From an uncultured Burkholderiales bacterium (GTDB lineage: Bacteria; Pseudomonadota; Gammaproteobacteria; Burkholderiales; Casimicrobiaceae), in the NCBI GenBank assembly GCA_937944385.1, contig CALDYQ010000007.1:1-64000 (forward strand): DNA of 64,000 bases, given 5' to 3'. A program made the translations under genes and the position numbers. The notes beneath the pieces were generated by a model, which was not told where the DNA came from, searched no databases, and worked only from the letters and a program-made list of their open reading frames with translations. The number at the start of each line of letters is the position of its first letter. Position 1 is the stretch's first letter. Shown here one piece after another: positions 32,457-43,294 of this stretch.

Positions 32457-34403
32457 ATGATTCAGATCCAACTCCCCGACGGTTCAAAGCGCGCCTTCGA
32501 CGGCCCGGTGACGGTGGCTCAGGTCGCCGCCTCGATCGGCAGCGGACTCGCCAAGGCCGCCTTGGCGGGCAAGGTCGACGGCAAGCTCGTCGATACGTCG
32601 CACGTGATCGATCGCGATTCGTCGCTCGCAATCGTCACTGACCGCGATGCCGATGGTCTCGAGATCATCCGGCACTCCACGGCACACCTCCTGGCTTATG
32701 CGGTGAAGGAGCTGTTCCCCGAGGCGCAAGTGACCATCGGGCCGGTCATCGAGGATGGCTTCTATTACGACTTCTCGTATCACCGTCCTTTCACGCCTGA
32801 GGATCTTGCAAAGATCGAGGCGCGTATGGCGGAACTCGCGAAGAAGGACGAGCCGGTCGTGCGCAAGGTGGTGCCACGCGACGAGGCGGTGGCCTACTTC
32901 AAGGGCATCGGCGAGGCCTACAAGGCCGAGATCATCGAGAGCATTCCAGCGGGCGAGGACGTGTCGCTCTACAGCGAAGGCGGCTTCACGGACCTCTGCC
33001 GTGGCCCCCACGTGCCTTCCACGGGCAAGCTGAAGCACTTCAAGCTCATGAAGGTCGCCGGCGCCTACTGGCGGGGCGACCACCGCAACGAGATGCTCCA
33101 GCGGGTCTATGGCACGGCCTGGGCGAAGAAGGAGGATCTGGACGCCTACCTGTTCCGGCTCGAAGAGGCCGAAAAGCGCGACCACCGCAAGATCGGCCGC
33201 CTGCTCGAGCTCTTCCACGTGCAGGACGAAGCGCCGGGCATGGTGTTCTGGCACCCGAACGGCTGGCGCATCTGGCAAGTGGTCGAGCAGTACATGCGCC
33301 GCGTGTATGAGGACAACGGCTACCAGGAGGTGAAAGGGCCGCAGATCCTCGACCGCACGCTCTGGGAGAAGAGCGGCCACTGGGAGAACTACAAGGACAA
33401 CATGTTCACGACCGAGTCCGAGAAGCGGACCTACGCGGTCAAGCCGATGAACTGTCCGGGCCATGTGCAGATCTACAACGCGGGCTTGCATTCCTATCGC
33501 GAGCTGCCGCTTCGCTACGGCGAATTCGGCGCCTGCCACCGCAACGAGTCCTCCGGCTCGCTGCACGGCATCATGCGGGTGCGGGGGTTCACGCAGGACG
33601 ATGGCCATATCTTCTGCACCGAGGAGCAGATCCAGGCCGAGTGCGTCGCCTTCAACGAGCTCTTGAAGCGCGTGTACGCGGATTTCGGATTCACCGAGAT
33701 CATCTACAAGCTCTCCACGCGGCCCGAGAAGCGCGTGGGTTCGGATGAAATCTGGGACAAGGCAGAGGCCGCGCTCAAGGCCGCGCTCGACGCAGTCGGT
33801 GCGCCGTGGCAGGAACTACCGGGCGAGGGCGCGTTCTATGGGCCCAAGATCGAGTATTCGCTCAAGGACGCCCTTGGGCGCATCTGGCAGTGCGGCACCA
33901 TGCAGGTCGACTTCAACATGCCGGTGCGCCTCGGGGCGGAATACGTGGCCGAGGACAACACGCGTCGCCACCCCGTGATGCTGCACCGGGCGATCCTCGG
34001 GTCGCTCGAGCGCTTCATCGGCATCCTGATCGAAAACTACGCCGGCGCGTTGCCGCTCTGGCTCGCGCCACGCCAGATCGCGGTCGCCTCGATCACCTCG
34101 GAGCAGAACGCCTATGCCGAATCCGTCGTTCAACGGCTGCGTGCTGCCGGTCTGCGGGCCGAAGCCGACTTGAGGGCGGAAAAAATCTCCTATAAAATCC
34201 GCGAGTTAAGCCTTCAGAAGCTACCCTTCATCGCTGTGGTGGGTGCCAAGGAGGCGAATCAGGGGCAGCTTGCTGTTCGCGGGCGCGGCAACGTGGATCA
34301 CGGTGTGGTCACGGTCGAAGCGTTCATCGCGGCCATGCAGGCCTTGAACCAGCCCGGGGCCCATGATCGGGTCGCGGAGGTATTGCCCGCTGTCGTCAAG
34401 TAA
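32457..34403 (+). CDS. thrS: Threonine--tRNA ligase
   Basis: TGS domain start [35 protein letters not shown]; full-length class II ThrRS. Confidence 0.97.
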   Translation: MIQIQLPDGSKRAFDGPVTVAQVAASIGSGLAKAALAGKVDGKLVDTSHVIDRDSSLAIVTDRDADGLEIIRHSTAHLLAYAVKELFPEAQVTIGPVIEDGFYYDFSYHRPFTPEDLAKIEARMAELAKKDEPVVRKVVPRDEAVAYFKGIGEAYKAEIIESIPAGEDVSLYSEGGFTDLCRGPHVPSTGKLKHFKLMKVAGAYWRGDHRNEMLQRVYGTAWAKKEDLDAYLFRLEEAEKRDHRKIGRLLELFHVQDEAPGMVFWHPNGWRIWQVVEQYMRRVYEDNGYQEVKGPQILDRTLWEKSGHWENYKDNMFTTESEKRTYAVKPMNCPGHVQIYNAGLHSYRELPLRYGEFGACHRNESSGSLHGIMRVRGFTQDDGHIFCTEEQIQAECVAFNELLKRVYADFGFTEIIYKLSTRPEKRVGSDEIWDKAEAALKAALDAVGAPWQELPGEGAFYGPKIEYSLKDALGRIWQCGTMQVDFNMPVRLGAEYVAEDNTRRHPVMLHRAILGSLERFIGILIENYAGALPLWLAPRQIAVASITSEQNAYAESVVQRLRAAGLRAEADLRAEKISYKIRELSLQKLPFIAVVGAKEANQGQLAVRGRGNVDHGVVTVEAFIAAMQALNQPGAHDRVAEVLPAVVK

Positions 34404-34421
34404 CCAACCTGGAGTCGTCAC

Positions 34422-35048
34422 ATAGCCGATAAGGAAACCCGGATCAACGGCGAAATCACCGCCCGTGAAGTCCGGCTGATCGATCAGAACGGTGAGCAAG
34501 CCGGCATCGTGCCGCTGAGGCAGGCCATGGCCATGGCCGAAGATGCCGATCTGGACCTGGTGGAAATCGCGCCGACCGCGCAGCCGCCGGTGTGCCGGAT
34601 CATGGACTACGGCAAGTTTAAGTTCCAGGAATCGAAGCGGCTGCAGGAAGCCAAGGCCAAGCAGAAGCAGATCGAGATCAAGGAGATCAAGCTCCGTCCC
34701 CAGACGGACGAGCATGACTACCAGATCAAGATGAAGAAGCTGGTCGAGTTCATCGGTGACGGCGACAAGGTGAAGGTGACGCTGCGCTTCCGCGGTCGGG
34801 AGATGGCGCACCAAGAATTCGGGATCCGGCAGTTGGAGCGGATCCGCGCCGAAACGGCGGAGATTGCGATCGTCGAGCAGTTTCCTCGGCTCGAGGGGCG
34901 GCTGATGGTCATGCTGTTGGCGCCCAAGAAAAAGCAGGTGCAGGCGGCGCCCAAGGCCAAGCCGGCACCAGCGGGAGGCGCAAAGGCGTCCGGCGGTGCC
35001 GGGGCCCCCGCGTCAACCGCCAAAGCAGTCGCTGCGCCGTCTGCCTGA
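34422..35048 (+). CDS. infC: Translation initiation factor IF-3 (predicted ATA start)
   Basis: In-frame from ATA 34422: (I)[71 protein letters not shown] at 34411-34414. Confidence 0.93.
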   Translation: MADKETRINGEITAREVRLIDQNGEQAGIVPLRQAMAMAEDADLDLVEIAPTAQPPVCRIMDYGKFKFQESKRLQEAKAKQKQIEIKEIKLRPQTDEHDYQIKMKKLVEFIGDGDKVKVTLRFRGREMAHQEFGIRQLERIRAETAEIAIVEQFPRLEGRLMVMLLAPKKKQVQAAPKAKPAPAGGAKASGGAGAPASTAKAVAAPSA

Positions 35049-35159
35049 GCGATCAGGCAATCGTCTCAGCAACCCCTGGTCCGGGTCAGGCCACCAAGTT
35101 CCCGTCAGGTCGACGGGACGCCTGCCAGGTCCGCCATACGAGAGAAGTCAGAGGCTCAC

Positions 35160-35357
35160 ATGCCCAAGATGAAAACCAAGAAAGCCGCAGCCAAGCGCCT
35201 CATGGTGCGCAAGAGCGGCAGCGTCAAGCGTGGTCACGCCACCAAGCGCCACATCCTCACCAAGCGCACGACCAAGAACAAGCGTCAGCTGCGCGGCGTG
35301 GTCACCATCCATGACAGCGACGTCGGCCGTGTGAAGGCCATGTTGCCGTACGCATAA
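35160..35357 (+). CDS. rpmI: 50S ribosomal protein L35
   Basis: [46 protein letters not shown]. Confidence 0.97.
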   Translation: MPKMKTKKAAAKRLMVRKSGSVKRGHATKRHILTKRTTKNKRQLRGVVTIHDSDVGRVKAMLPYA

Positions 35358-35373
35358 CGGAAGGAGATCGACC

Positions 35374-35724
35374 ATGCCTCGCGTCAAACGTGGTGTCACC
35401 GCTCGCGCTCGTCACAAGAAGATCCTCGCGCTCGCCAAGGGCTTCCGGGGACGTCGCAACAACGTCTTCCGCGTCGCCAAGCAGGCGGTCATGCGCGCCG
35501 GGCAATACGCCTATCGCGATCGCCGCAACAAGAAGCGCGATTTCCGTGCGCTCTGGATCGCCCGCATCAACGCCGCAGCGCGTGAATGCGGCATGAAGTA
35601 TTCGACCTTCATGGGCGCTCTCAAGAAGGCGTCGATCGAGATCGACCGCAAGGTGCTCGCCGACATGGCCGTGTTCGACATGGACGGCTTCAAGGCGCTC
35701 GTCGAGCGCGTGAAGTCGGCGTAA
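35374..35724 (+). CDS. rplT: 50S ribosomal protein L20
   Basis: [68 protein letters not shown]. Confidence 0.98.
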   Translation: MPRVKRGVTARARHKKILALAKGFRGRRNNVFRVAKQAVMRAGQYAYRDRRNKKRDFRALWIARINAAARECGMKYSTFMGALKKASIEIDRKVLADMAVFDMDGFKALVERVKSA

Positions 35725-35788
35725 GCCTCCCCGCACTACCGCTCTCGAGCACCCACGACGGGGAGGCTTCGGCCTCCCTTCGTTTTTT
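35725..35788 (+). promoter_or_regulatory. Candidate attenuator between rplT and pheS (antiterminator arm 35725-35732; terminator 35761-35788)
   Basis: GCCTCCCC (35725-35732) complementary to GGGGAGGC (35760-35767), which also pairs with GCCTCCC (35772-35778) followed by TTCGTTTTTT. Confidence 0.6.
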
Positions 35789-35808
35789 CCGATCTTCCGG
35801 CTGCCAAC

Positions 35809-36849
35809 ATGACTGAATCACTTCAACAGATCGTCGACCGCGCCCGCGCCGAATTCGCCGCCGTCTCCGAGGGGCCCGCGCTCGAGGATGCCAAGGCCCG
35901 CTACCTGGGCAAGGGCGGTGCGCTCACCGAGCTTCTGAAAGGGCTGACCGCCCTCCCGCCCGAGGAGAAGAAGTCGCGCGGCGCCGAGATCAACCGCGCG
36001 AAGGAGACCGTCGAAGAGGCGCTTCGGGCGCGTCGGGCGGAATTGGCCGAAGCCGCACTGGCGGCGCGGCTGGCCGCGGAGGCGATCGACGTGACGCTGC
36101 CCGGACGCGGCCGCGGGACAGGCGGCATCCATCCGGTGATCCGCACCTGGCAGCGGGTGGAAGAGATCTTTGGCTCGATCGGCTTCGACGTCGCCGATGG
36201 GCCCGAGATCGAGGCCGACTGGTTCAATTTCACGGCGCTCAACAACCCGCCGAACCATCCGGCGCGGTCGATGCAGGACACGTTCTACGTCGACATGAAG
36301 GGCACGGATGGTTTGCCGCTCCTCCTGCGCACGCATACGTCGCCCATGCAGGTGCGCTACGCGCGCGAACACGCCCGTGCGCTCGTCGAGGAGGGCAAGC
36401 CGATCAAGGTGATCGCGCCAGGGCGCACCTATCGCGTGGACTCGGATGCGACGCACTCGCCAATGTTCCATCAGGTCGAGGGGCTCTGGATCGACGAGGC
36501 CATCTCGTTCGCCGATCTCAAGGGGGTCTATACCGACTTCCTGCGCCGGTTCTTCGAGACCGACGCGCTCACGGTGCGCTTCCGGCCGAGTTACTTCCCC
36601 TTCACCGAGCCCTCGGCCGAGATCGACATGATGTTCGACTCCGGCCCCCTCAAGGGGCGCTGGCTCGAGATTTCGGGCTCAGGGCAGGTCCATCCTGCGG
36701 TCGTTCGCAATTTCGGCCTCGATCCCGAGCGATACATCGGCTTCGCCTTCGGCTCGGGGCTCGAGCGATTGACCATGCTCCGCTACGGCATTGGCGACCT
36801 GCGCCTGTTCTTCGAGGGCGATCTGCGCTTTCTACGCCAGTTCGCATGA
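35809..36849 (+). CDS. pheS: Phenylalanine--tRNA ligase alpha subunit
   Basis: [63 protein letters not shown]. Confidence 0.97.
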   Translation: MTESLQQIVDRARAEFAAVSEGPALEDAKARYLGKGGALTELLKGLTALPPEEKKSRGAEINRAKETVEEALRARRAELAEAALAARLAAEAIDVTLPGRGRGTGGIHPVIRTWQRVEEIFGSIGFDVADGPEIEADWFNFTALNNPPNHPARSMQDTFYVDMKGTDGLPLLLRTHTSPMQVRYAREHARALVEEGKPIKVIAPGRTYRVDSDATHSPMFHQVEGLWIDEAISFADLKGVYTDFLRRFFETDALTVRFRPSYFPFTEPSAEIDMMFDSGPLKGRWLEISGSGQVHPAVVRNFGLDPERYIGFAFGSGLERLTMLRYGIGDLRLFFEGDLRFLRQFA

Positions 36850-36863
36850 TCTGTCCGCGTCAA

Positions 36864-36936
36864 CGGCTTTTCGGTCTAACGCCCCGTTCTCTGGGGCGTG
36901 CAGCCCGAAAAACGCTCGAGTCGACCTGATTCATTC
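36864..36936 (+). repeat. Intergenic hairpin repeat copy A (between pheS and pheT)
   Basis: CGGCTTTTCG..ACGCCCC-N7-GGGGCGT..CGAAAAACG.TCGAGTCGACCTGATTCATT; similar to copy B at 49977. Confidence 0.5.
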
Positions 36937-36996
36937 CCGAGGCGGCCCGCCGACATTCGGCGCTGCCTTGGATCGCACAGAAACGCACCTTCCATC

Positions 36997-39408
36997 ATGC
37001 TGATTCCCGAGTCCTGGCTCCGCACTTACTGCAACCCGCCCCTCGACACCGATCAACTGGCCCACGCGTTGACGATGGCGGGTCTCGAGGTCGAAAGCGT
37101 CCGGCGGGGCGCCCCGCCGTTCACGCGCGTGGTCGTGGGCGAGATCGTCTCGCGGGGGAAGCATCCGAATGCGGATCGGCTGTCGGTCTGTACCGTGAAC
37201 GTGGGCGAGGCGGCGCCGCTGTCGATCGTCTGCGGCGCACCCAACGCCCGCGCGGGCATCCGCGTGCCCTGCGCCCTGGTGGGGGCCGAGTTGCCGCCGG
37301 GCGAGGACGGCAAGCCTTTCGTCATCAAGCAGGCGAAGATGCGCGGGGTGGAATCAGCGGGCATGCTCTGCAGCGCGCGTGAACTCGGCATTTCGGACGA
37401 GGCCTCGGGGCTCCTAGAGCTCGCGCCGGACGCGCCGATCGGTCAGGACCTGCGCACCCACCTTGCACTCGACGAGGCGGTGTTCGAGATCAAGCTCACG
37501 CCGAACAGGGCGGATGCCCTTTCGGTCTACGGTGTAGCGCGCGAAGTCGCGGCGATCACGGGTGCGGCGTTGGCGCCCGAGCCGCGGCGCGCGATCTCGC
37601 CCACGCTCACCGAGGTGCTGCCGGTCCGGGTCGAAGCGCCCGACCTCTGCGGTCGCTTTGCCGGACGGGTCATCCGCGGCGTGAATGCCCGCGCGACCAC
37701 GCCGGCATGGATGCGCGAGCGGTTGGAGCGCGCAGGGCAGCGCTCGATTTCGGCCCTCGTGGACATCTCGAACTACGTCATGCTCGAGCTCGGTCGCCCG
37801 AGTCACGTGTTCGACCTCGACCGCGTGCATGGGCCGGTGACCGTGCGCTGGGCGCGCGAAGGCGAGCGGCTCGAGCTCCTGAACGGCCAGACGGTCACGC
37901 TCGACGCCTCGGTGGGTGTGATCGCGGCCGGAGACACCGTCGAATCTCTTGCCGGCATCATGGGCGGCGAGGCGACGGCGGTCACGCTCGACACCACGAA
38001 CGTCTACGTCGAAGCCGCCTTCTGGCATCCCGAGGCGATCCAGGGGCGGGCGCGGCGGTTCGGCTTCGCCACCGACGCGGGCCACCGCTTCGAGCGCGGA
38101 GTGGACTGGGCGACGATTCCCGAGCATCTCGATTACCTGACCGGTCTGATCCTCGAGATCTGCGGCGGTCAGGCCGGCCCGAACGACGCGCAGACGCTCA
38201 GGCTGCCCGAACGTGCACCGGTCACGATGCGCGTTGCGCGCGCACGCAAGGTCATCGGTATCGACATCGCGGCTGATGCGATGAGCGCGATCTTCACCCG
38301 CCTAGGCCTGGCGCACACCCGCGCCGGCAGCGGCGAGAGCGAGACGATCACCGTCACGCCCCCCACGTACCGGTTCGATCTGTCGATCGAGGAGGACCTG
38401 ATCGAAGAAGTTGCCCGGATTCACGGGTTTGATGCGATCCCGTCCCGACCGCCGCTCGCCCGTGCGGCCATGCGTGCCCGCCCGGAGGCCGAACGCAGCT
38501 TGCACACGCTGCGCGCGCGGCTGGCTGGACAGGACTACTTCGAGGTCATCAACTACGCCTTCGTCGACGCCGCATGGGAGACCGAGGTCGTGGGTAATGC
38601 CGACCCCATCCGGCTCTTGAACCCGATCGCGAGCCAAATGGCGGTAATGCGCTCGTCGCTGATTCCGGGGCTTCTCGCCAACATCCGGCACAACGCACAC
38701 CACCGCGCCGACCGTGTCCGGGTGTTCGAACTCGGCAAGGTCTTCCGGCGCGACGCGAGCGTGACGGACGGTCCGTTGACCGTGGCCGGCGTGGCGCAGC
38801 CGCTGATGATTGCCGGTGCTGCCTGGGGCGGCGCGCTGCCGGAACAATGGGGAGCGCCCAAGCGCGCGGTGGATTTCTACGACGTCAAGGGTGACTTGGG
38901 GGCGGTTCTGCCGCCGGATGCCCGCTTTGCGCGCGTCCAGCATCCGCTCCTGCACCCCGGCCGTGCGGCGTGCATCCGGGTGGCGGACGCGGTCGTCGGC
39001 GTGCTCGGCGAACTGCATCCAGAACACCTGGCGCGATTCGACCTGACGCAGGCCCCGATCGTCTTTGAGCTCGATGCCGCTGCGCTCCAGCGGCTGTCGC
39101 TCCCGACGCCCAAACCGGTTTCCCGCCAACCGGTCGTGCGGCGTGACCTCGCGCTGGTGGTCGAAGCATCGGTGGAATCCGAGCGCATCGTCAAGACATT
39201 GTCCAGTGCTGCGCCGGCCTTCGTGCAGAGCCTTGACGTATTCGATGTTTACCGTGGCTCGGGACTGTCTGAGGGCGAAAAAAGCGTTGCTATTCGGATA
39301 CTTATGCAGGATTTCGAACGTACACTCAGCGACTCAGAGATCGACGAAGCGTGCCAGCGCCTCCTCTCGGTCGCCACGACAGAGCTCGGGGCGCGACTGC
39401 GCACCTGA
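36997..39408 (+). CDS. pheT: Phenylalanine--tRNA ligase beta subunit
   Basis: [35 protein letters not shown]; tRNA-binding and B5 domains. Confidence 0.97.
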   Translation: MLIPESWLRTYCNPPLDTDQLAHALTMAGLEVESVRRGAPPFTRVVVGEIVSRGKHPNADRLSVCTVNVGEAAPLSIVCGAPNARAGIRVPCALVGAELPPGEDGKPFVIKQAKMRGVESAGMLCSARELGISDEASGLLELAPDAPIGQDLRTHLALDEAVFEIKLTPNRADALSVYGVAREVAAITGAALAPEPRRAISPTLTEVLPVRVEAPDLCGRFAGRVIRGVNARATTPAWMRERLERAGQRSISALVDISNYVMLELGRPSHVFDLDRVHGPVTVRWAREGERLELLNGQTVTLDASVGVIAAGDTVESLAGIMGGEATAVTLDTTNVYVEAAFWHPEAIQGRARRFGFATDAGHRFERGVDWATIPEHLDYLTGLILEICGGQAGPNDAQTLRLPERAPVTMRVARARKVIGIDIAADAMSAIFTRLGLAHTRAGSGESETITVTPPTYRFDLSIEEDLIEEVARIHGFDAIPSRPPLARAAMRARPEAERSLHTLRARLAGQDYFEVINYAFVDAAWETEVVGNADPIRLLNPIASQMAVMRSSLIPGLLANIRHNAHHRADRVRVFELGKVFRRDASVTDGPLTVAGVAQPLMIAGAAWGGALPEQWGAPKRAVDFYDVKGDLGAVLPPDARFARVQHPLLHPGRAACIRVADAVVGVLGELHPEHLARFDLTQAPIVFELDAAALQRLSLPTPKPVSRQPVVRRDLALVVEASVESERIVKTLSSAAPAFVQSLDVFDVYRGSGLSEGEKSVAIRILMQDFERTLSDSEIDEACQRLLSVATTELGARLRT

Positions 39409-39472
39409 GCCCGCTGTCCACAGCCACAGACACGAGGCCACCGCCCGAGGGGGGCGAAGGGAACATAGAACC

Positions 39473-39799
39473 ATGCCGGAATCGTTCACCAAAGCCGAGT
39501 TGGCGGAAGTGCTGTTCGACCGCCTCGGTCTGAACAAGCGCGAGGCCAAGGACATGGTCGACTACTTCTTCGAAGAGCTTCGCGGGGCGCTCGAGCGGGG
39601 TGAGGAGGTGAAGCTGTCGGGTTTCGGCATGTTCAGCGTGCGGGAAAAGCCACCCCGTCCCGGCCGCAACCCGAAGACCGGCGAGGAAATTCCGATCACG
39701 GCACGACGCGTCGTCACCTTCCACGCGAGCAACAAGCTCAAGGCCAAAGTCGACGCGGCATATGCAGAACGAGAGTCCCAGCAGCAAGCCGCTGCCTGA
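39473..39799 (+). CDS. ihfA: Integration host factor subunit alpha
   Basis: [70 protein letters not shown]. Confidence 0.95.
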   Translation: MPESFTKAELAEVLFDRLGLNKREAKDMVDYFFEELRGALERGEEVKLSGFGMFSVREKPPRPGRNPKTGEEIPITARRVVTFHASNKLKAKVDAAYAERESQQQAAA

Positions 39800-40265
39800 G
39801 CTGCCGCCCATCCCGGCGAAGCGCTACTTCACGATCGGTGAAGTGAGCGAGCTATGCCTGGTCAAGCCGCACGTACTGCGCTACTGGGAGCAGGAGTTCT
39901 CGCAGCTGCGGCCGGCCAAGCGTCGCGGCAATCGCCGCTACTACCAGCATCACGAAGTGCTGCTCGTGCGGCGCATCCGAGAACTGCTCTACGGCGAAGG
40001 CTTCACGATCGTCGGCGCGCGCGGCCGGCTGGATGAGGAGGCCAACGGCAAGGTCGCGCGCGTCCGCAGGCGTGGCGCAAGCGCGACTGCCGCAGCCAAC
40101 GGAACTGCCGCCGCCGGTTCAGCGCAGGGCGCCGTGATGGATGTGCGCGCCGAGTTGCTGGCCATCGTCGAACTGCTGTCTTCGTCCACCGATCGCGCGC
40201 CGTCGCTCAACGGCGGAGGGACGCAGGATGACCCGCCCGCCGGGCCAACCGTGGGTGCGGACTGA
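39762..40265 (+). CDS. MerR family transcriptional regulator
   Basis: [63 protein letters not shown]; overlaps the ihfA end, a common arrangement. Confidence 0.92.
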   Translation: MQNESPSSKPLPELPPIPAKRYFTIGEVSELCLVKPHVLRYWEQEFSQLRPAKRRGNRRYYQHHEVLLVRRIRELLYGEGFTIVGARGRLDEEANGKVARVRRRGASATAAANGTAAAGSAQGAVMDVRAELLAIVELLSSSTDRAPSLNGGGTQDDPPAGPTVGAD

Positions 40266-40284
40266 TAGAATTTCGGGGGTATCT

Positions 40285-40359
40285 GGACGGTTAGCTCAGC
40301 GGTAGAGCACTGCCTTCACACGGCAGGGGTCGCAGGTTCGAACCCTGCACCGTCCACCA
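40285..40359 (+). tRNA. tRNA-Val (anticodon CAC)
   Basis: GGACGGT/ACCGTCC acceptor, CTGCC-TTCACAC-GGCAG anticodon arm, GGTTCGAACCC T-arm, encoded CCA. Confidence 0.93.
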
Positions 40360-40374
40360 CCGATGGGTCAACAG

Positions 40375-40396
40375 GCCGCGCAACGCGGCTTTTTTG
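40375..40396 (+). terminator. Intrinsic terminator after tRNA-Val(CAC)
   Basis: GCCGCG-CAA-CGCGGC followed by TTTTTTG. Confidence 0.75.
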
Positions 40397-40512
40397 TTGC
40401 CCTTTGGTTTCATTGGCATGAGTTTATGCCGATATAAAAACGCCGTTGCGAGCGGCTGACAGCCGACGCGGCCGGGTCAGCATGGCGACATCGTAAACAC
40501 TGATGACTAGCC

Positions 40513-41532
40513 ATGCACCCCCGACGACGCTTTCTTGCCTCCACTGTTGCCGCGGCAAGCGGCTTGGCCGCCATGCGTCTTGCCGCGCAATCGGGGCCGG
40601 ATTCGCTGCTCAATGTCTCCTACGATGTCTCGCGCGAGTTTTTCCGCGATCTGAATGCCGCCTTCGTTACGCGTGAGCGTTCCGCCGGGCGGATGCTAAG
40701 GATCGAACAGTCCCACGGCGGATCGAGCGCGCAGGCGCGGGCGGTGGCCGACGGCCTGGCTGCGGATGTGGTGACCTTCAACACGACGACTGATGTCGAT
40801 TTCCTCGCCGAGCGGGGCGTCGTGGCCCGTGACTGGCGCCAGCGATTCCCCCTCGGGGCGGTGCCCACGACGTCGACCATGCTCTTCCTCGTCCGGCGGG
40901 GCAATCCGAGGGGCATCCGCGACTGGGCCGACCTCGCAAAACCCGGAGTGCAGGTGATCGTGGTCAATCCAAAAACCGGTGGCAACGGACGCATGGCCTA
41001 TCTGGCCGCCTGGGGTGCCGTGCGTGACCGCGGCGGCAGCGACGCCGATGCGCTCGACTTCGTCACGCGGCTTTACCGCAACGTGCCGGTGCTCGCCCGC
41101 GGCGGGCGGGACGCCACGGGCGCATTCCTGCAGCGCAACATCGGCGATGTGCTGATCACGTTCGAATGCGAGGTGATCTCGGTCGACCGCGAGTTCGGCA
41201 GCGGTCGCGTGGACGCGATCCATCCGAGCGCATCCCTGCTCACCGAAAACCCGGTGGCCGTCGTGGAGCGAACGGTAGCCCGGCGCGGCAGCGCCGAGCT
41301 CGCGCGCAGCTATCTGAACTTCCTCTACACGCCCGAGGGACAGGAGATCGCTGCGCGGCACGGTATCCGGCCGCGCAGCGAGGCGGTGCTGCGCCGGTAT
41401 GCGAACGTCTTCCGGCCGCTCAAACTGTTCACGGTCGAGCAGCACTTCGGTTCGCTGGCCGAGGCGCAGCGCGTGCACTTCAATGATGGCGGAACGTTCG
41501 ATCGCATCTACACGCCGGGCAAACCTGCATGA
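40513..41532 (+). CDS. Sulfate ABC transporter substrate-binding protein
   Basis: LLNVSYDVSREFFRDLNAAF; GGNGRMAYLAAWG; Sbp/CysP family, followed by cysT/W/A. Confidence 0.93.
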   Translation: MHPRRRFLASTVAAASGLAAMRLAAQSGPDSLLNVSYDVSREFFRDLNAAFVTRERSAGRMLRIEQSHGGSSAQARAVADGLAADVVTFNTTTDVDFLAERGVVARDWRQRFPLGAVPTTSTMLFLVRRGNPRGIRDWADLAKPGVQVIVVNPKTGGNGRMAYLAAWGAVRDRGGSDADALDFVTRLYRNVPVLARGGRDATGAFLQRNIGDVLITFECEVISVDREFGSGRVDAIHPSASLLTENPVAVVERTVARRGSAELARSYLNFLYTPEGQEIAARHGIRPRSEAVLRRYANVFRPLKLFTVEQHFGSLAEAQRVHFNDGGTFDRIYTPGKPA

Positions 41533-42413
41533 GCACAATCGAAGCCGCTTTGCCGCTCGCGCGCGAGGGCTGGGTGGGCGGTCGCCCGCGCCGCCGCCGC
41601 ATCCTGCCCGGGTTCCGCCTGACGCTCGGGCTCACGCTCCTCTACCTGGGGCTGATCGTGCTGCTTCCCCTCACGGCCCTCGCCGCCAAGGCGGCGGGCC
41701 TGAGCTGGGCGCAGTTCGCCGACGCGGTCAGTGCGCCGCGCGTGCTTGCAGCCTATCGCCTGAGCTTTGCTGCCTCACTGATCGCAGCCAGTGTCAACGT
41801 AGTCTTCGGCGTGCTCGTCGCCTGGGTGCTCGTGCGCTATGACTTTCCCGGCCGAAGGCTAGTGGACGCCCTGGTTGATCTGCCCTTTGCGCTGCCCACG
41901 GCGGTCGCGGGGATCGCGCTCGCGGCGGTGCTGGCTGGCAATGGCTGGGTGGGACGCTGGTTCGAGCCGTGGGGTATCCAGCTCGCCTATACGCCGACGG
42001 GTGTGGTCATCGCGCTGCTCTTCATCGGACTGCCGTTCGTCGTGCGCACGGTGCAGCCGGTGCTCGCGGACCTGGAGCCCGAGTTGGAAGAGGCTGCGGC
42101 AAACCTCGGGGCCACGCGCTGGCAGACCTTCCGGCGGGTCCTGCTGCCGACGCTCCTGCCCGCCATCGTGACCGGCTTCGCGCTGGCCTTTGCGCGGGCG
42201 CTCGGGGAGTATGGCTCGGTCATCTTCGTCGCCGGCAACCTGCCGATGGTTTCCGAGATCGTGCCGCTCATCATCATCGGCAAGCTCGAGCAGTACGACT
42301 ATGCGGGGGCCACCGCCGTGGCGGTCGTGATGCTCGCGGCCTCCTTCGTGATTCTGTTCGCGATCAATGCGCTTCAGGCGTGGCAAGGCCGACGCGCTGG
42401 AGCAGGGACGTGA
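41529..42413 (+). CDS. cysT: Sulfate ABC transporter permease CysT
   Basis: [42 protein letters not shown]. Confidence 0.93.
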   Translation: MSTIEAALPLAREGWVGGRPRRRRILPGFRLTLGLTLLYLGLIVLLPLTALAAKAAGLSWAQFADAVSAPRVLAAYRLSFAASLIAASVNVVFGVLVAWVLVRYDFPGRRLVDALVDLPFALPTAVAGIALAAVLAGNGWVGRWFEPWGIQLAYTPTGVVIALLFIGLPFVVRTVQPVLADLEPELEEAAANLGATRWQTFRRVLLPTLLPAIVTGFALAFARALGEYGSVIFVAGNLPMVSEIVPLIIIGKLEQYDYAGATAVAVVMLAASFVILFAINALQAWQGRRAGAGT

Positions 42414-43294
42414 TGCCTGCTCATCCACGCCATCGGCGGGTCGCCACTACCGAGCCGGCCTGGCTGCGCCGGCTGCTGATTGGCTTGGCCATCGGGTTCG
42501 TCGGGTTGGTGCTGGTGCTGCCGCTTGTCGCGGTGTTCACCGAGGCACTCCGCAAAGGGATCGATGCCTACTGGGCCGCGCTCGTCGAGCCCGAGGCTCG
42601 CGCCGCGCTCTGGCTCACGCTCGGGGTTGCGCTCTTCTGCGTGCCGCTCAACCTGATCTTCGGCATCGCTGCCGCGTGGGCCGTGACGAAGCATGAGTTT
42701 CCGGGCAAGGCGGCCCTGATCACGCTGATCGAACTGCCGTTTTCGGTGTCGCCGGTGGTCGCGGGCTTGATCTACGTGCTTGTCTTCGGGGCACAAGGGC
42801 TCTTGGGGCCGTGGCTCGTCGCTCGCGACGTCCAGATCGTCTTCGCGCTGCCCGGGATCGTGCTGGTCACGCTATTCGTGACCAGCCCGTTCATCGCCCG
42901 CGAACTGATTCCGCTGATGCAGGCGCAGGGCACCGAGGAGGAACAGGCCGCCCTCACGCTCGGGGCGAACGGCTGGCAGATCTTCTGGCGTGTGACGCTA
43001 CCCAACATCCGCTGGGCGCTGCTTTACGGTGCGATTCTCTGCAATGCCCGCGCGATGGGCGAGTTCGGTGCGGTCAGCGTCGTCTCCGGCCACATCCGCG
43101 GGCAGACCAACACGCTGCCGCTGCACGTGGAGCTGCTCTACAACGAGTATCAATCGGCGGCCGCCTTCGCGGTGGCATCCCTTCTTGCGCTGCTCGCGCT
43201 CTTCACGCTCATCGTGAAGCATCTTGCCGAACGCCTGCAGGTTCGCCCGCGGGCGCCGGCTACAGCCCCGAACATCGGAGGTATCGCCGCATGA
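42413..43294 (+). CDS. cysW: Sulfate ABC transporter permease CysW
   Basis: [65 protein letters not shown]. Confidence 0.93.
   Translation: MPAHPRHRRVATTEPAWLRRLLIGLAIGFVGLVLVLPLVAVFTEALRKGIDAYWAALVEPEARAALWLTLGVALFCVPLNLIFGIAAAWAVTKHEFPGKAALITLIELPFSVSPVVAGLIYVLVFGAQGLLGPWLVARDVQIVFALPGIVLVTLFVTSPFIARELIPLMQAQGTEEEQAALTLGANGWQIFWRVTLPNIRWALLYGAILCNARAMGEFGAVSVVSGHIRGQTNTLPLHVELLYNEYQSAAAFAVASLLALLALFTLIVKHLAERLQVRPRAPATAPNIGGIAA

Noticed and set aside
32218-32460. Small ORF upstream of thrS as a Thr-rich leader peptide
   Set aside because: Only two Thr codons and no convincing ribosome-binding site; kept only as part of the leader observation.
41969-42412. N-terminal extension of the CysW ORF
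   Set aside because: Out-of-frame reading of cysT; true CysW begins at ATG 42413, overlapping the cysT stop.
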